Virus record (IMG/VR): IMGVR_UViG_3300032323_000409
Span: 1 to 34,638 of that record
DNA length: 34,638 nt
From: a virus
Reading direction: 5' to 3' (one strand)
Part shown: positions 1 to 7,289 of the stretch, piece by piece
Numbering within the stretch: position 1 is the first letter of the stretch
Layout of the letters: each line of letters begins with the position of its first letter
Translations under genes and position numbers: made by a program
Notes under the pieces: generated by a model
What the model saw: only the letters and a program-made list of their open reading frames with translations
Told to the model about the DNA's origin: nothing
Database searches by the model: none

Positions 1-123
1 TAACCATCCAAGAACCTGCAACTGCTAGTAACTTTACGCAGACATTACCTGCTGCTACTGGTGAAGTCGTAGTTACTGGGGCTAATAGCGCAATAGTTAG
101 CGGTTCTGCCGTAGCTTCTACAA
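1..123. repeat. Terminal direct repeat, left copy (circular-assembly overlap)
   Basis: Bases 1-123 are identical to bases 34516-34638. An exact overlap of this kind is what an assembler leaves when a circular or circularly permuted phage genome is written as a line. The repeat lies inside an open tail-fibre gene and the reading frame continues across it, which argues against a true physical end here. The unique circle would be 34515 bp. A real 123-bp terminal redundancy cannot be excluded from sequence alone. Confidence 0.95.
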
Positions 124-557
124 GTGGAACAAGCATTGACTTTACTGGCATTCCAAGTTGGGTTAAGCGCATTACGGTAATGATGACTGGGGTAAGTACA
201 AATGGTTCTTCATTTCCGCAAGTACAAATTGGTTCAAGTTCTTTTACCACAAGCGGATATTCCAGCTTTGCTGCACTTGTAGTTGGTGGCGGAGCAACAG
301 CAGCTTCTTCTGCAACAAGTGGTTTTCATATGAATGATGGTGCTGCGGTAAGCACTCGTTTTGGTTCTATGGTAATTACAAATATTACAGGCAACACTTG
401 GGTTTCAAATCATACAATGGCCGACCTTGGCGGTACTGTTGTATTTATGGGTGGTGGCTCAGTAGCATTAGGCGGAACACTAGAACGAGTCCGCATCACT
501 ACAATCAACGGCACAGACACCTTTGACGCTGGCTCAATCAACATTCTTTACGAGTAA
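1..557 (+). CDS. Tail fibre-like protein, 3' part of a gene split by the window junction
   Basis: The gene starts at 34479 and continues from position 1 after the circle is closed. Positions divisible by 3 start codons here, and the frame is open from base 3 to the TAA at 555-557. The joined product is about 197 aa. It is rich in Gly, Ser, Thr and Ala and predicted to be mostly beta strand, as expected for a small fibre or fibre-tip protein. Its beginning (MSLVLQSSGGG) resembles that of the S74 fibre at 2021 ([10 protein letters not shown]), so both may share a short attachment end. It sits in the fibre cassette, directly after the 191-aa fibre protein and before small tail genes. Exact role unknown. 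Confidence 0.8.
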   Translation, partial: TIQEPATASNFTQTLPAATGEVVVTGANSAIVSGSAVASTSGTSIDFTGIPSWVKRITVMMTGVSTNGSSFPQVQIGSSSFTTSGYSSFAALVVGGGATAASSATSGFHMNDGAAVSTRFGSMVITNITGNTWVSNHTMADLGGTVVFMGGGSVALGGTLERVRITTINGTDTFDAGSINILYE

Positions 558-560
558 ATC

Positions 561-737
561 ATGAACAGAATAGAAATTAATGTGATTACTGGTGAACAAA
601 GAACCGTTGAACTAACTGCTGAGGAAGTGGCACAAGCACAAGCCCAGTACGCAGAATGGCTTGCAGCACAGCCAACTAAAGAAGAACAAATTGCTAAACT
701 GCAAGAGCAAATAGCCGCATTACAAGGAGCAGAATAA
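561..737 (+). CDS. Small tail-cassette protein, 58 aa
   Basis: ATG at 561 follows the previous stop by 3 nt, and its TAA overlaps the ATG of the next gene (TAATG at 735-739). The 58-aa product begins MNRIEINVITGEQ and ends in a short Gln/Glu/Ala-rich helix (about residues 40-57) likely to form a coiled coil. Small proteins of this build commonly sit beside fibre genes in phages, where some act as fibre assembly helpers. That role is inferred from position and shape; no specific family is recognised. Confidence 0.7.
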   Translation: MNRIEINVITGEQRTVELTAEEVAQAQAQYAEWLAAQPTKEEQIAKLQEQIAALQGAE

Positions 738-1831
738 TGTCACAACTTCAGGTGAACCGAATAAACGATGCAAGCGGTGGAGTTCTAGCACCCATTAGTT
801 CAGTCATGCGGAATCGCATCATAAACGGTGCAATGGTTATTGACCAAAGAAATGCTGGTGCTAGTGTTACGCCTCTTACTGCTCCTATATTTACTTTAGA
901 CAGATGGAAATGTACGCAAACACAAGCATCTAAATACAGCGTTCAGCAAGATGCTGGTGCAGTAACACCGCCAGCAGGGTTTACAGACTATGCTGGTATT
1001 ACTTCCTTATCTGCATATTCTGTTTTAACTACAGACACATTTAATTTTAGGCAACCGATTGAAGGCTTTAATACAGCAGATTTAGGATGGGGCGCTGCTG
1101 GTGCAGCTACCGTAACTTTATCATTTTGGGTGCGTTCAAGTCTGACTGGAACTTTTAGCGGCACTTTAAATAATGCTGCGTTTGACAGGTCATATCCATT
1201 TACCTACACAATTTCAGCAGCAAATACTTGGGAACAAAAATCAATAACTATTGCTGGTGATACAACTGGAACTTGGAACAAAACTAACGATGCAGGAATT
1301 GTCTTAAACTTTAGTCTTGGTCAAGGTTCTGTTTATACTGGAACTGCTGGAGCATGGGCTGCTGGAACTTTATTAGGCGCTACTGGCGCAACTAATATTG
1401 TTTCTACAAACGGTGCTACATGGTATGTCACGGGCGTTCAGCTTGAAAGAGGCACACAAGCTACTTCGTTTGAATACAGACAGTATGGTACTGAATTAAG
1501 TCTTTGCCAGCGGTATTACCAACAATGTGGAAATGGATTTACAGGTTCTTTTGATGGTTCAACTACTGTAACAATTGCTATTATGGAAAAGTTCAATCAA
1601 ACAATGAGGGCTGCGCCAACAATTGCAACTATTTCAGGAAGAAACTGTCAATTTAGGGCTGTAGGAAACGACTTTAATAATGGCGCTCCTGGATTGGCTA
1701 ACGCAGGTTCAACAAATGAAGGATTGTGGACTCAAGTAACTGGTTTTACTGGTGGTACGGCAAACACTGTAGTTTACGCTAGAAATAATTCTGCTAATAA
1801 TTTATTTATTGGAGCTTCTGCGGAACTTTAG
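737..1831 (+). CDS. Tail fibre / receptor-binding protein with carbohydrate-binding-like beta sandwich
   Basis: The product is 364 aa. The N-terminus (residues 1-40, MSQLQVNRINDASGG then RNRIINGAMVIDQRNAG) matches a widespread fibre pattern in which an NGAM-DQR segment precedes a jelly-roll carbohydrate-binding region (about 40-235, ending in TGVQLERGTQATSFEYR). The remaining ~120 residues form a separate C-terminal domain, possibly the variable receptor-contacting part. The start is supported by AAGGAG at 724-729 and the TAATG overlap with the preceding gene. The likely role is binding host surface glycan. The domain assignment is by pattern recognition of this common phage family. Confidence 0.8.
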   Translation: MSQLQVNRINDASGGVLAPISSVMRNRIINGAMVIDQRNAGASVTPLTAPIFTLDRWKCTQTQASKYSVQQDAGAVTPPAGFTDYAGITSLSAYSVLTTDTFNFRQPIEGFNTADLGWGAAGAATVTLSFWVRSSLTGTFSGTLNNAAFDRSYPFTYTISAANTWEQKSITIAGDTTGTWNKTNDAGIVLNFSLGQGSVYTGTAGAWAAGTLLGATGATNIVSTNGATWYVTGVQLERGTQATSFEYRQYGTELSLCQRYYQQCGNGFTGSFDGSTTVTIAIMEKFNQTMRAAPTIATISGRNCQFRAVGNDFNNGAPGLANAGSTNEGLWTQVTGFTGGTANTVVYARNNSANNLFIGASAEL

Positions 1832-1871
1832 TCTATGTATTTATATGACAAAAACAATTTTGGAGTAGTAA

Positions 1872-2024
1872 ATGTATAAATTAACTAATTGTCAAAGCGT
1901 TGAGCGTTTATCAGACAACGCATTTATTCCATTCGACCCAGCAAATACCGATTTTATTGAATATCAGAAGTGGTTGAGCGAGGGAAATCAACCCTTGCCA
2001 GCAGACACAGGAGAAACATTGTGA
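1872..2024 (+). CDS. Small tail-cassette protein, 50 aa
   Basis: The ATG at 1872 is preceded by GGAG at 1862-1865, and the TGA at 2022-2024 overlaps the GTG start of the next gene. The product ([20 protein letters not shown]...) ends with a segment of the type [15 protein letters not shown]. Similar short segments are common at the start of phage tail-fibre accessory proteins and as stand-alone ORFs beside fibres. Function is unproven; a fibre assembly or chaperone-type helper role is possible. Confidence 0.7.
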   Translation: MYKLTNCQSVERLSDNAFIPFDPANTDFIEYQKWLSEGNQPLPADTGETL

Positions 2025-2851
2025 GCCTAATTCTTAACGGTACAGACGGTTTATCCGATGTAGACGGTACAGCAGCTACCCCTGCAATACGAGGTACTGA
2101 CACTAATACAGGTATTTTCTTTCCAGCAGCAGATACGATTGCGTTCTCTGAAGGTGGTGTTGAGAGTATGCGCCTTACTAGTACAGGGAACTTAGGTATT
2201 GGCACAAGTAATCCTGCACAAAAATTTGTTGTAAGTGACGGTGGGGTAGATTTTGTAACTTCAGCTGGTGGTGGCACTCAATTTGTCGGAACAATAACAA
2301 ATAACCCCATGGCTTTTGTTGTCAGCAGCGCAGAACGTATGCGTATTGACTCTGCTGGTAGTTTAAATATCAACCAGACTTCAAGCAATGGTGCAACATT
2401 AAATATTACTGGTTTCAATGTTACCGAAGGAACTGCTGAATTTACTTGCCCAGCAAAAGGAATAAACAAAAGCCACATTCATTTTGGTAGTAACGGTGAT
2501 TGGTATATAAGACCCGCAAGTAATAGCGGAAAAGTATATGTATTAAATTATCAAGCAGAATCCGATGAAAGATTAAAGAAAGATATTACACCAATAACTT
2601 ATGGTTTATCGGAAATTGCCCAATTACAACCAAGACAATTTAAATGGAAAAATGGCGATGATTCTGAAGTAAACGGATTTATTGCACAAGAAGTTGAAGC
2701 AATCATTCCAGCCTTGGTTTCTGAAGGTCAATGGAAATCAGTAGATTACCAAGGAATCACAGCAATTCTTGTGAAAGCAATTCAGGAGTTAAAGGAAACC
2801 GTAGATGCACAAGCAGCACGAATCGCAGCGTTGGAATCTGCTAAGGTGTAG
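2021..2851 (+). CDS. Tail fibre with C-terminal S74 intramolecular chaperone (autoprocessing) domain
   Basis: The product is 276 aa with a GTG start at 2021 (AGGAGA at 2010-2015; overlap with the upstream stop). The start [19 protein letters not shown] is a typical N-terminal fibre module, followed by beta-rich sequence ([12 protein letters not shown]). The last 96 residues form a peptidase S74 chaperone: SDERLKKDI at 181-189 with the presumed Ser181/Lys186 dyad, NGFIAQEVE in the core, and a C-terminal coiled-coil helix. In known family members this domain assists trimer folding and then cleaves itself off before the Ser. It likely forms the mature distal fibre that contacts the host. Confidence 0.88.
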   Translation: MSLILNGTDGLSDVDGTAATPAIRGTDTNTGIFFPAADTIAFSEGGVESMRLTSTGNLGIGTSNPAQKFVVSDGGVDFVTSAGGGTQFVGTITNNPMAFVVSSAERMRIDSAGSLNINQTSSNGATLNITGFNVTEGTAEFTCPAKGINKSHIHFGSNGDWYIRPASNSGKVYVLNYQAESDERLKKDITPITYGLSEIAQLQPRQFKWKNGDDSEVNGFIAQEVEAIIPALVSEGQWKSVDYQGITAILVKAIQELKETVDAQAARIAALESAKV

Positions 2852-2853
2852 TT

Positions 2854-3087
2854 ATGGATGACGGCAGAATTGACCTTGTCCGCTATGGGGTGCTTTGGCA
2901 AAAAGTAGAAGCCTATGAGTCAAAGTTTGATTCTATGGAAAAAAAGATAGACAAAATGGAAACCCAGCTTGACCAATTGATAGCCCAATCAAACAAACAA
3001 GCTGGAATTGCATGGCTTGGTATTGCTATGCTCACGGTTCTATCTACGATTGGTGGCTGGGCATTGAAATGGTTTACAGACAAATGA
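2854..3087 (+). CDS. Coiled-coil plus single-TM membrane protein of the lysis cassette
   Basis: The product is 77 aa. Residues about 15-47 are a charged heptad-like helix (VEAYESKFDSMEKKIDKMET), followed by one hydrophobic span near 52-72 ending in WFTDK. This arrangement resembles small XhlA-like haemolysin/holin accessory proteins. AAGGTG at 2844-2849 and the ATG at 2854 support the start, and the stop overlaps the next start (ATGA, 3084-3087). Placed just before the holin and endolysin, it is probably a lysis accessory or second holin; the exact role is inferred. Confidence 0.7.
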   Translation: MDDGRIDLVRYGVLWQKVEAYESKFDSMEKKIDKMETQLDQLIAQSNKQAGIAWLGIAMLTVLSTIGGWALKWFTDK

Positions 3088-3353
3088 ATATGCAAGACTT
3101 ACTCAAAGCAATCATCCCTATTGTGGTGGTTTGCATGGGGTGGTTACTGGGTCAAGTTCATTCATTTCAAACCCGTTTAACGCAAATTGAAGGCAAAATG
3201 CCAGCGTTAATTACAAGCGAAGGCGTACCCACAGACAGCCCTATTTCAGCAGACCGCAGGGCTAGGATGCGTGAAGAACTTTACCGTGAAATCCATGACA
3301 TTCATGTACGGGTAAAGCTGCTTGAAGAACGAGAAAAGATAGGTAAAAAATAA
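3084..3353 (+). CDS. Membrane-anchored coiled-coil protein, inner-membrane spanin candidate
   Basis: The product is 89 aa from ATG 3084 (an alternative ATG lies at 3090). An N-terminal hydrophobic segment (about residues 7-25, IIPIVVVCMGWLLG) is followed by a long charged region with helical repeats (MREELYREIHDIHVRVKLLEERE). Type II membrane topology with a periplasmic coiled coil is the build of i-spanins (Rz-like), but no outer-membrane lipoprotein partner (Rz1, lipobox) was recognised nearby. It overlaps the 77-aa gene by 4 nt, and its stop overlaps the holin start (TAATG). A holin-related role is the alternative. Confidence 0.6.
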   Translation: MNMQDLLKAIIPIVVVCMGWLLGQVHSFQTRLTQIEGKMPALITSEGVPTDSPISADRRARMREELYREIHDIHVRVKLLEEREKIGKK

Positions 3354-3760
3354 TGTTTCCAATAGGCGCAATCCTTGACATTGGTGGCAAACTCATTGAC
3401 CGCCTTATGCCTGACCCTGAGCAAAAAGCCAAAGCCCAGCTTGAACTATTGCAGATGCAACAAAACGGGCAACTGGCTCAAATCCAAGCCGAAATAGCAG
3501 GGCAACAAGAAGTCACGAAGCGTTGGGAAGCTGACATGGCATCTGACTCTTGGCTGAGTAAGAATATTCGCCCTATGACCCTTATATTCATTCTAGGGGC
3601 GTATTTTGTATTCTCTATGATGTCAGCGTTCAATTACGATACAAATGAAGCGTATGTAAAACTCCTAGGCGAATGGGGCCAATTAGTGATGCTCGCCTAT
3701 TTTGCTGGAAGAACGGTTGAAAAAGTAATGGATATGAAAGAAAAAGCTAAGAATGATTGA
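3353..3760 (+). CDS. Holin, 3-TM (GTA-holin type)
   Basis: The product is 135 aa. It begins with an amphipathic stretch (MFPIGAILDIGGKLIDRLMPD), then a Gln-rich helix to about residue 65, then hydrophobic spans near 74-92 (PMTLIFILGAYFVFSMM) and near 105-122 (GQLVMLAYFAGRTVEKVM). This layout matches the GTA/3TM holin family, which often lies immediately upstream of an endolysin. Holins form the inner-membrane lesions that release the lysin. It starts in a TAATG overlap and overlaps the endolysin gene by 8 nt. Confidence 0.82.
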   Translation: MFPIGAILDIGGKLIDRLMPDPEQKAKAQLELLQMQQNGQLAQIQAEIAGQQEVTKRWEADMASDSWLSKNIRPMTLIFILGAYFVFSMMSAFNYDTNEAYVKLLGEWGQLVMLAYFAGRTVEKVMDMKEKAKND

Positions 3761-4340
3761 ATCTCAGCTATTAGCTTTAGGCATTGAAGGCAAGTGGTTT
3801 GAGCCACTCCAAGAAACCTTTGAAAAGTACCAAATTAACACCCCTAAGCGTCAAGCCTGTTTTTTAGGACAGACGATGCATGAAAGTGGGGGCTACAAAT
3901 TCCTGCGTGAAAACCTAAATTACAGCGCAAAAGCGTTGATGGCTACATGGCCCAGTCGCTTTCCTGATGCTGATACGGCTGAAAAGTTTGCTCGTCAGCC
4001 TGAAATGATTGCCAACAGGGTGTATTCAGGCAGGATGGGAAACACCGAAGATGGTGACGGTGCTAAATACATTGGTCGTGGACTTATCCAATTGACTGGT
4101 AAAGACAATTACAGGGCGTTTGGAGAAGCGATTGGCGAGGACTTGGTAGCTAACCCTCAACTCGTTGAAGAACCCCGCTATGCGGCTCTTTCTGCGGGCT
4201 GGTTCTGGAACAAGCGGGGGTTAAATGCCCTAGCTGATGTTATGGATATTACGACCATGACGGTACGAATTAATGGTGGCAGGATTGGTATTGATGACCG
4301 TATCGCCAAAATCAACAAAGCGTTTGATGTTTTAGCATAG
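3753..4340 (+). CDS. Endolysin, glycoside hydrolase family 19 (chitinase-like lysozyme)
   Basis: The product is 195 aa, within the usual size for single-domain phage GH19 lysins. The catalytic segment HESGG is at residues 43-47 (Glu44, general acid), followed by RENLNYSA with Glu53 as the likely second acid. GAKYIGRGLIQLTGKDNY and a conserved AGWFW lie further on. It would cut the glycan strands of peptidoglycan after the holin opens the membrane. There is no signal peptide, so it depends on the holin. The stop TAG at 4338-4340 lies inside the left arm of the 4337-4430 inverted repeat. Confidence 0.92.
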   Translation: MIESQLLALGIEGKWFEPLQETFEKYQINTPKRQACFLGQTMHESGGYKFLRENLNYSAKALMATWPSRFPDADTAEKFARQPEMIANRVYSGRMGNTEDGDGAKYIGRGLIQLTGKDNYRAFGEAIGEDLVANPQLVEEPRYAALSAGWFWNKRGLNALADVMDITTMTVRINGGRIGIDDRIAKINKAFDVLA

Positions 4341-4430
4341 GGCGTAGATTTAGTAGCTACTGCTCGTAGATAAGAAGGCAGAAAAAGTCTCTACTTGCTA
4401 CATCCTCTAATGTCTGCCTAACCGCCCTAT
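4337..4430. other. Nested inverted repeat between convergent operons (structured RNA or bidirectional terminator)
   Basis: The outer arms ATAGGGCG (4337-4344) and CGCCCTAT (4423-4430) are perfectly complementary. Inside them, AGGCAGA (4376-4382) pairs with TCTGCCT (4413-4419), and CTAC/GTAG (4357-4360/4366-4369) can form a small hairpin. The stop codons of both converging genes fall within the outer arms. No U-run follows a stem on either strand, so it is not a classical intrinsic terminator. It could be a 3'-end stabilising structure, a bidirectional transcription barrier, or a small structured RNA. No tRNA T-loop or known RNA family is recognised. Confidence 0.6.
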
Positions 4431-4684
4431 TTAGGTAGTCCTGATGCAATTCGGTTCGCTTTAAACAAATAATCGTTGCGTACAGTAGATGGTGGCACGA
4501 AACCATACGCTTTCCAAGTCTTTAATACATCACTACCAGAACTGTATTTAAAGGTACTTTTCGGTGCTATCGCCAATTTACTCATATTATCCTCTGCACT
4601 AATAGTTAAAGAACCGTCTTTTTCTTCATAAATGCCATAAAAAGGGATTGGATGCTCTAATTCAGTTAATGTAAAAGTTGCCAT
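4427..4684 (-). CDS. Hypothetical protein, 85 aa, end of replication operon
   Basis: It begins MATFTLTELEHPIPFYGIYE and has no motif I recognise. It is soluble, of mixed alpha/beta character, with no TM segment or Cys. A very strong Shine-Dalgarno (AGGAGGAAGT on the minus strand, right before the ATG at 4682-4684) suggests high translation. It is the last gene of the minus-strand operon, 8 nt after the 112-aa gene. Its stop TAG lies in the right arm of the 4337-4430 inverted repeat. Confidence 0.75.
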   Translation of the reverse strand: MATFTLTELEHPIPFYGIYEEKDGSLTISAEDNMSKLAIAPKSTFKYSSGSDVLKTWKAYGFVPPSTVRNDYLFKANRIASGLPK

Positions 4685-4692
4685 ACTTCCTC

Positions 4693-5031
4693 CTATGCGG
4701 TTGATTTATCAATTAAACGATTGTTTGCCTGGGTTGTTCTCCAGATTTCTACTCTAAGTTGTGCTGCGGTCATCTTCCACTTCAATGTTTCCTCTAATTC
4801 TACGGCTTCCTTTAAACCATCTAAAAGGTCACGGTACTCCTGCCTAGCATACGCATCTCTTTCTTGGCCTGCCATAGTATCTACCCCAGCAAAGAAAGCT
4901 TCTTGCATTAAAAGAGCCTTTTTAGACTTGCGAAACTCCTCTAAATACACCCTTTCAGACTTGGCTTTTGCAAATAAACTAGCATTTTTAAGTAAAAAGT
5001 CTACTGCTGCGTTTGGGTTAATTTCTTCCAT
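4693..5031 (-). CDS. Hypothetical helical phage protein, 112 aa
   Basis: It is a strongly helical, charged protein (MEEINPNAAVDFLLKNASLF...) whose second half reads LKWKMTAAQLRVEIWRTTQA followed by NNRLIDKST. I recognise this pattern from many phage hypothetical proteins found beside replication or recombination genes; none that I know has an assigned function. The ATG directly follows the helicase stop and uses GGAG in the minus-strand sequence ggagaattaa. Co-transcription suggests a DNA-metabolism accessory role, which is inference. Confidence 0.78.
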   Translation of the reverse strand: MEEINPNAAVDFLLKNASLFAKAKSERVYLEEFRKSKKALLMQEAFFAGVDTMAGQERDAYARQEYRDLLDGLKEAVELEETLKWKMTAAQLRVEIWRTTQANNRLIDKSTA

Positions 5032-5946
5032 TTAATTCTCCAAATATCGGTGTATTGGTGTATCTGCTTCTTCAATAAATTGCTGGCTCTTGTAATCAAA
5101 CCATAGCTTGTACATAGGGGTAGACTCACCATTGCGGTTTTTAGTGCATCTTAGTATTGCATCGGGTTCTATTCGGTCAAAATGATGGTAGTTTTCTGCT
5201 ACTTTTTGCGCTTTTTCTGCGTTTTTCCACACTAAAAATACATTGTCAGCAAAGCTAGTAACGGCTGATGAACCCTTAATATCGCTCATTATTGGTATCT
5301 CTTTTTCGCTACTTACCTTGCGAACATGGCAAATCAAGTGAATGTGCATACCTGTTGATAACGCTATGGACTTCACGGTAGCTACAAAGTTCTTTTGGGC
5401 GTTGTAATCATCCTCACCATTAACGCAAGTCATTAGGTTATCAATCACCAAATGCTCGATTTTTAACTGTTCTGAGGCATACCGGCACATAGCCAAAACC
5501 TTATTGGCATCTACCATTCCCGTATGTTTGTAAATGTAAAGGTGGTCGTTACCCCACTTAGAAAAGGCATCTATTGACAGCTCTGTAGGGTGTTTCATGC
5601 CGGTAGCTTGCCTTGCCATCCTAAACAAAGTGGATACTGGTGGCATCTCAAAGCTAGCAATAAGGCACTTTTTACCCTGTTCCATGATAGAAAGAATGAC
5701 CTGACCCATGATTAAAGACTTGCCATGACCTGTAGAACCGCCCCACAAAGTCAATTCTGCAGGCCTTAGTTCGACCTGTTGATGCGTTTTCTCCCAGGGC
5801 AGCTTCACTCCTTTAGCAAAATACTCACCCCTAGCAAACGCTTTTAAGTCATCTTTAAGTTCTGAAAGTTGTGAAACTTCATAAACCAAGTTATGCAGTT
5901 CTGAGTATTCTTGGAAATCAATGTCAGAGACAATGTTTTTAAACAT
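5032..5946 (-). CDS. Replicative helicase, DnaB/RecA-fold ATPase (SF4-type)
   Basis: The product is 304 aa from the ATG at 5944-5946, chosen over the upstream TTG because GGGGAC lies just upstream and the overlap with the previous gene is then only 8 nt. Walker A GGSTGHGKS is at about residues 69-77, Walker B-like LVIDNLMT near 166-173, and a sensor region LICHVRK near 203 is followed by DIKGSSAVTSFADNV, typical of DnaB and T7 gp4 helicase cores. It lacks the N-terminal primase or DnaB N-domain, so it is short. It should unwind DNA at the phage fork, probably working with host primase and polymerase. Confidence 0.85.
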   Translation of the reverse strand: MFKNIVSDIDFQEYSELHNLVYEVSQLSELKDDLKAFARGEYFAKGVKLPWEKTHQQVELRPAELTLWGGSTGHGKSLIMGQVILSIMEQGKKCLIASFEMPPVSTLFRMARQATGMKHPTELSIDAFSKWGNDHLYIYKHTGMVDANKVLAMCRYASEQLKIEHLVIDNLMTCVNGEDDYNAQKNFVATVKSIALSTGMHIHLICHVRKVSSEKEIPIMSDIKGSSAVTSFADNVFLVWKNAEKAQKVAENYHHFDRIEPDAILRCTKNRNGESTPMYKLWFDYKSQQFIEEADTPIHRYLEN

Positions 5947-6250
5947 AAATGTCCCCAGCGCTATCAAGCGCTACAAGCGTTTTTGCCTTGAGTTGATGGG
6001 TATGTATATACCATGCTGCAAAAAGCTCGTCAGAAGCGTTTTTACCGTGAATTAGCTGTAAATTTTGCCCCTCCAAGAACTTTAAGTCTATAGGTTGGGG
6101 ATTTCGGTTCTCTGTGTAAATGGATGGCATGGTTATGTCGTACTTGTCTTTAAGGTCAAACCAATCAGGCTTTTCACCAACCATCAAAAATACGCTTCTA
6201 ACTTGACCACCAGCCATCAAGTATTCCAACACTTGTTTCTGTCCTATCAT
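5939..6250 (-). CDS. Hypothetical protein, 103 aa, between initiator-like and helicase genes
   Basis: It begins MIGQKQVLEYLMAGGQVRSV and ends KTLVALDSAGDIYV. Residues about 18-30 (RSVFLMVGEKPDW) and 88-100 have short beta-strand character that faintly recalls a small alpha/beta fold, but no motif is complete. The ATG overlaps the upstream stop (ATGA at 6250-6247) and the 3' end overlaps the helicase start by 8 nt, so translation is tightly coupled. Position suggests a helicase loader or partner; the sequence itself does not show this. Confidence 0.72.
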   Translation of the reverse strand: MIGQKQVLEYLMAGGQVRSVFLMVGEKPDWFDLKDKYDITMPSIYTENRNPQPIDLKFLEGQNLQLIHGKNASDELFAAWYIHTHQLKAKTLVALDSAGDIYV

Positions 6251-6930
6251 TTTGCATTCCTCATCATTTCATCAAAATTACTTACATCACTCTTTGGCTT
6301 AAATTGCTTCTTTTCGTTTCTTACCCAATTGCGCCAGGTAGCCAACCAATCTGCTTTAACTTCACCATTCCCAAGCCAGTAATCACAAAACTTGTAATAG
6401 GTCTGTAAAGGGTCTAGGTCAGGTCTTTCAACTTTTATAAACTCCTCATAGTTTTCAGGCATGGTGTCTTTATTCAAAGTCATAGCCGTTTTCCTTTTCT
6501 TAATTTTTTCAGGAGTAGCACCACTACTGGTTATTGGTTCTTGGTTCTTGGTTAGCATTGGGGTTGCATTAGGTTCGCATAACTTAGCTATAGGTAAGCT
6601 ATTAGATTGCTTATTCTTGCCCTCATTACTCCAACGAGCTTTTGCACCTTTTTTGCCACCTGATGACTTGTTTGCATAACCTTCCATTTCTTTGTCGCAC
6701 CTAGATTGCTTTAAAAACCCATCAACAACTTCAAAATAAGTTTTTAAAATTAAAGAAACTGTTGATGTATCTGAGCCAATTTCAAAAGCAATTTGCTCAA
6801 TATCATGCTCAACATGGCCATTTTTATCGTAATACATCCACAATATTCTTAGGTAAGCCATAACTTGGCTATCTGTTAGCCTTGAGGTAGCTTTAATGAA
6901 ATCACCTATATGGTGTTGGTAATAGTGCAT
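6247..6930 (-). CDS. DUF1376-type replication initiation protein
   Basis: The product is 227 aa from ATG at 6928-6930, with minus-strand GGAGA 6 nt upstream; the nine extra codons upstream are not needed. Residues 1-95 carry the DUF1376 (YdaU) pattern: MHYYQHHIGDFIKAT, LTDSQVMAYLRIL, winged-helix-like ending, then GGKKGAKARW. A polar linker follows. The C-terminus (from about 150) has the WxNWVRNEKK-type tail seen in phage replication proteins. It probably binds the origin and recruits the helicase encoded two genes downstream. The origin itself was not located. Confidence 0.82.
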   Translation of the reverse strand: MHYYQHHIGDFIKATSRLTDSQVMAYLRILWMYYDKNGHVEHDIEQIAFEIGSDTSTVSLILKTYFEVVDGFLKQSRCDKEMEGYANKSSGGKKGAKARWSNEGKNKQSNSLPIAKLCEPNATPMLTKNQEPITSSGATPEKIKKRKTAMTLNKDTMPENYEEFIKVERPDLDPLQTYYKFCDYWLGNGEVKADWLATWRNWVRNEKKQFKPKSDVSNFDEMMRNAK

Positions 6931-6931
6931 T

Positions 6932-7129
6932 TCAGTCTCCAAAAATTTCAGGAGCAAGCATTTCTCTAGTGACTCTGCCTTCAGTTAGTTCAACAATTCT
7001 TTTAATGTATTTAATCGGTATTCGATTTCTATGAACCCAATTAGCAATAGCCTGGGGGCTGATTTCTAACTGTTGAGCTAAATTGCTCATGTCTCCAAAT
7101 TCGTACCTTAATTCGTCAAATTTACTCAT
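6932..7129 (-). CDS. Cro-like helix-turn-helix regulator
   Basis: The product is 65 aa. A short HTH is visible: DMSNLAQQLEISPQAIANWV (about residues 13-32), then HRNRIPIKYIKRIVELTEG and EMLAPEIFGD at the end, the layout of Cro or YdaS-type repressors. It is the first gene of the minus operon, immediately upstream of the initiator-like gene, and faces the early operon across 7130-7289. It likely binds operators in that gap and controls the two divergent transcripts. GGAAAGG upstream supports the ATG at 7127-7129. Confidence 0.85.
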   Translation of the reverse strand: MSKFDELRYEFGDMSNLAQQLEISPQAIANWVHRNRIPIKYIKRIVELTEGRVTREMLAPEIFGD

Positions 7130-7289
7130 AAAAACCTTTCCAGTTGATTTGCGTTAATGTATCATATAATTTCAAAAAAGAAAATAAATAACATTAGGGA
7201 ATGTACCTATGAAGAAAAGTGGGAAAAAGTGTTGTAAATGTGAAATATGGTGTATATTGGAGTCTAGTTCAACAGTAAAGGAGTAAGTG
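7130..7289. promoter_or_regulatory. Divergent early control region
   Basis: This AT-rich gap separates the Cro-like gene (minus) from the early operon (plus). On + there is TTGATT (7144-7149) followed 15 bp on by TATAAT (7165-7170), and a second pair, TTGTAA (7232-7237) and TATATT (7253-7258), also 15 bp apart. Both spacings are shorter than optimal. Minus-strand TATGAT-like sequence overlaps the first site. TAATGT (7155-7160) and ACATTA (about 7190) form a loose inverted pair that could be an operator. Promoters and operators are candidates only. Confidence 0.5.

Noticed and set aside
1954-2277. 107-aa minus-strand frame under the S74 fibre
   Set aside because: It is antisense to a clear fibre gene and lacks a ribosome site and motif.
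737-2851. A diversity-generating retroelement acting on the fibre genes
   Set aside because: No reverse transcriptase gene and no template/variable repeat pair were seen anywhere in the window.
4337-4430. A tRNA or tmRNA-like gene at the convergent junction
   Set aside because: No T-loop GTTC box, no anticodon arm geometry and no CCA-type end could be fitted. The element is described only as a structured inverted repeat.
4721-5035. 104-aa plus-strand frame opposite the 112-aa gene
   Set aside because: It is antisense to a gene with a good ribosome site and family resemblance, and its Ser/Leu-rich composition is typical of a shadow frame.
6932-7129. Evidence for a temperate lifestyle (Cro-like gene)
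   Set aside because: A Cro-like protein alone is not enough. No integrase, excisionase, partition gene or full-length CI repressor was recognised, so lysogeny is not claimed.
7209-7286. A 25-aa Cys-rich frame (ATG 7209 to TAA 7284-7286) upstream of the first early gene
   Set aside because: It has no good ribosome site at the right distance, overlaps candidate promoter elements, and its stop is supplied by the reused leader sequence. Chance is more likely.
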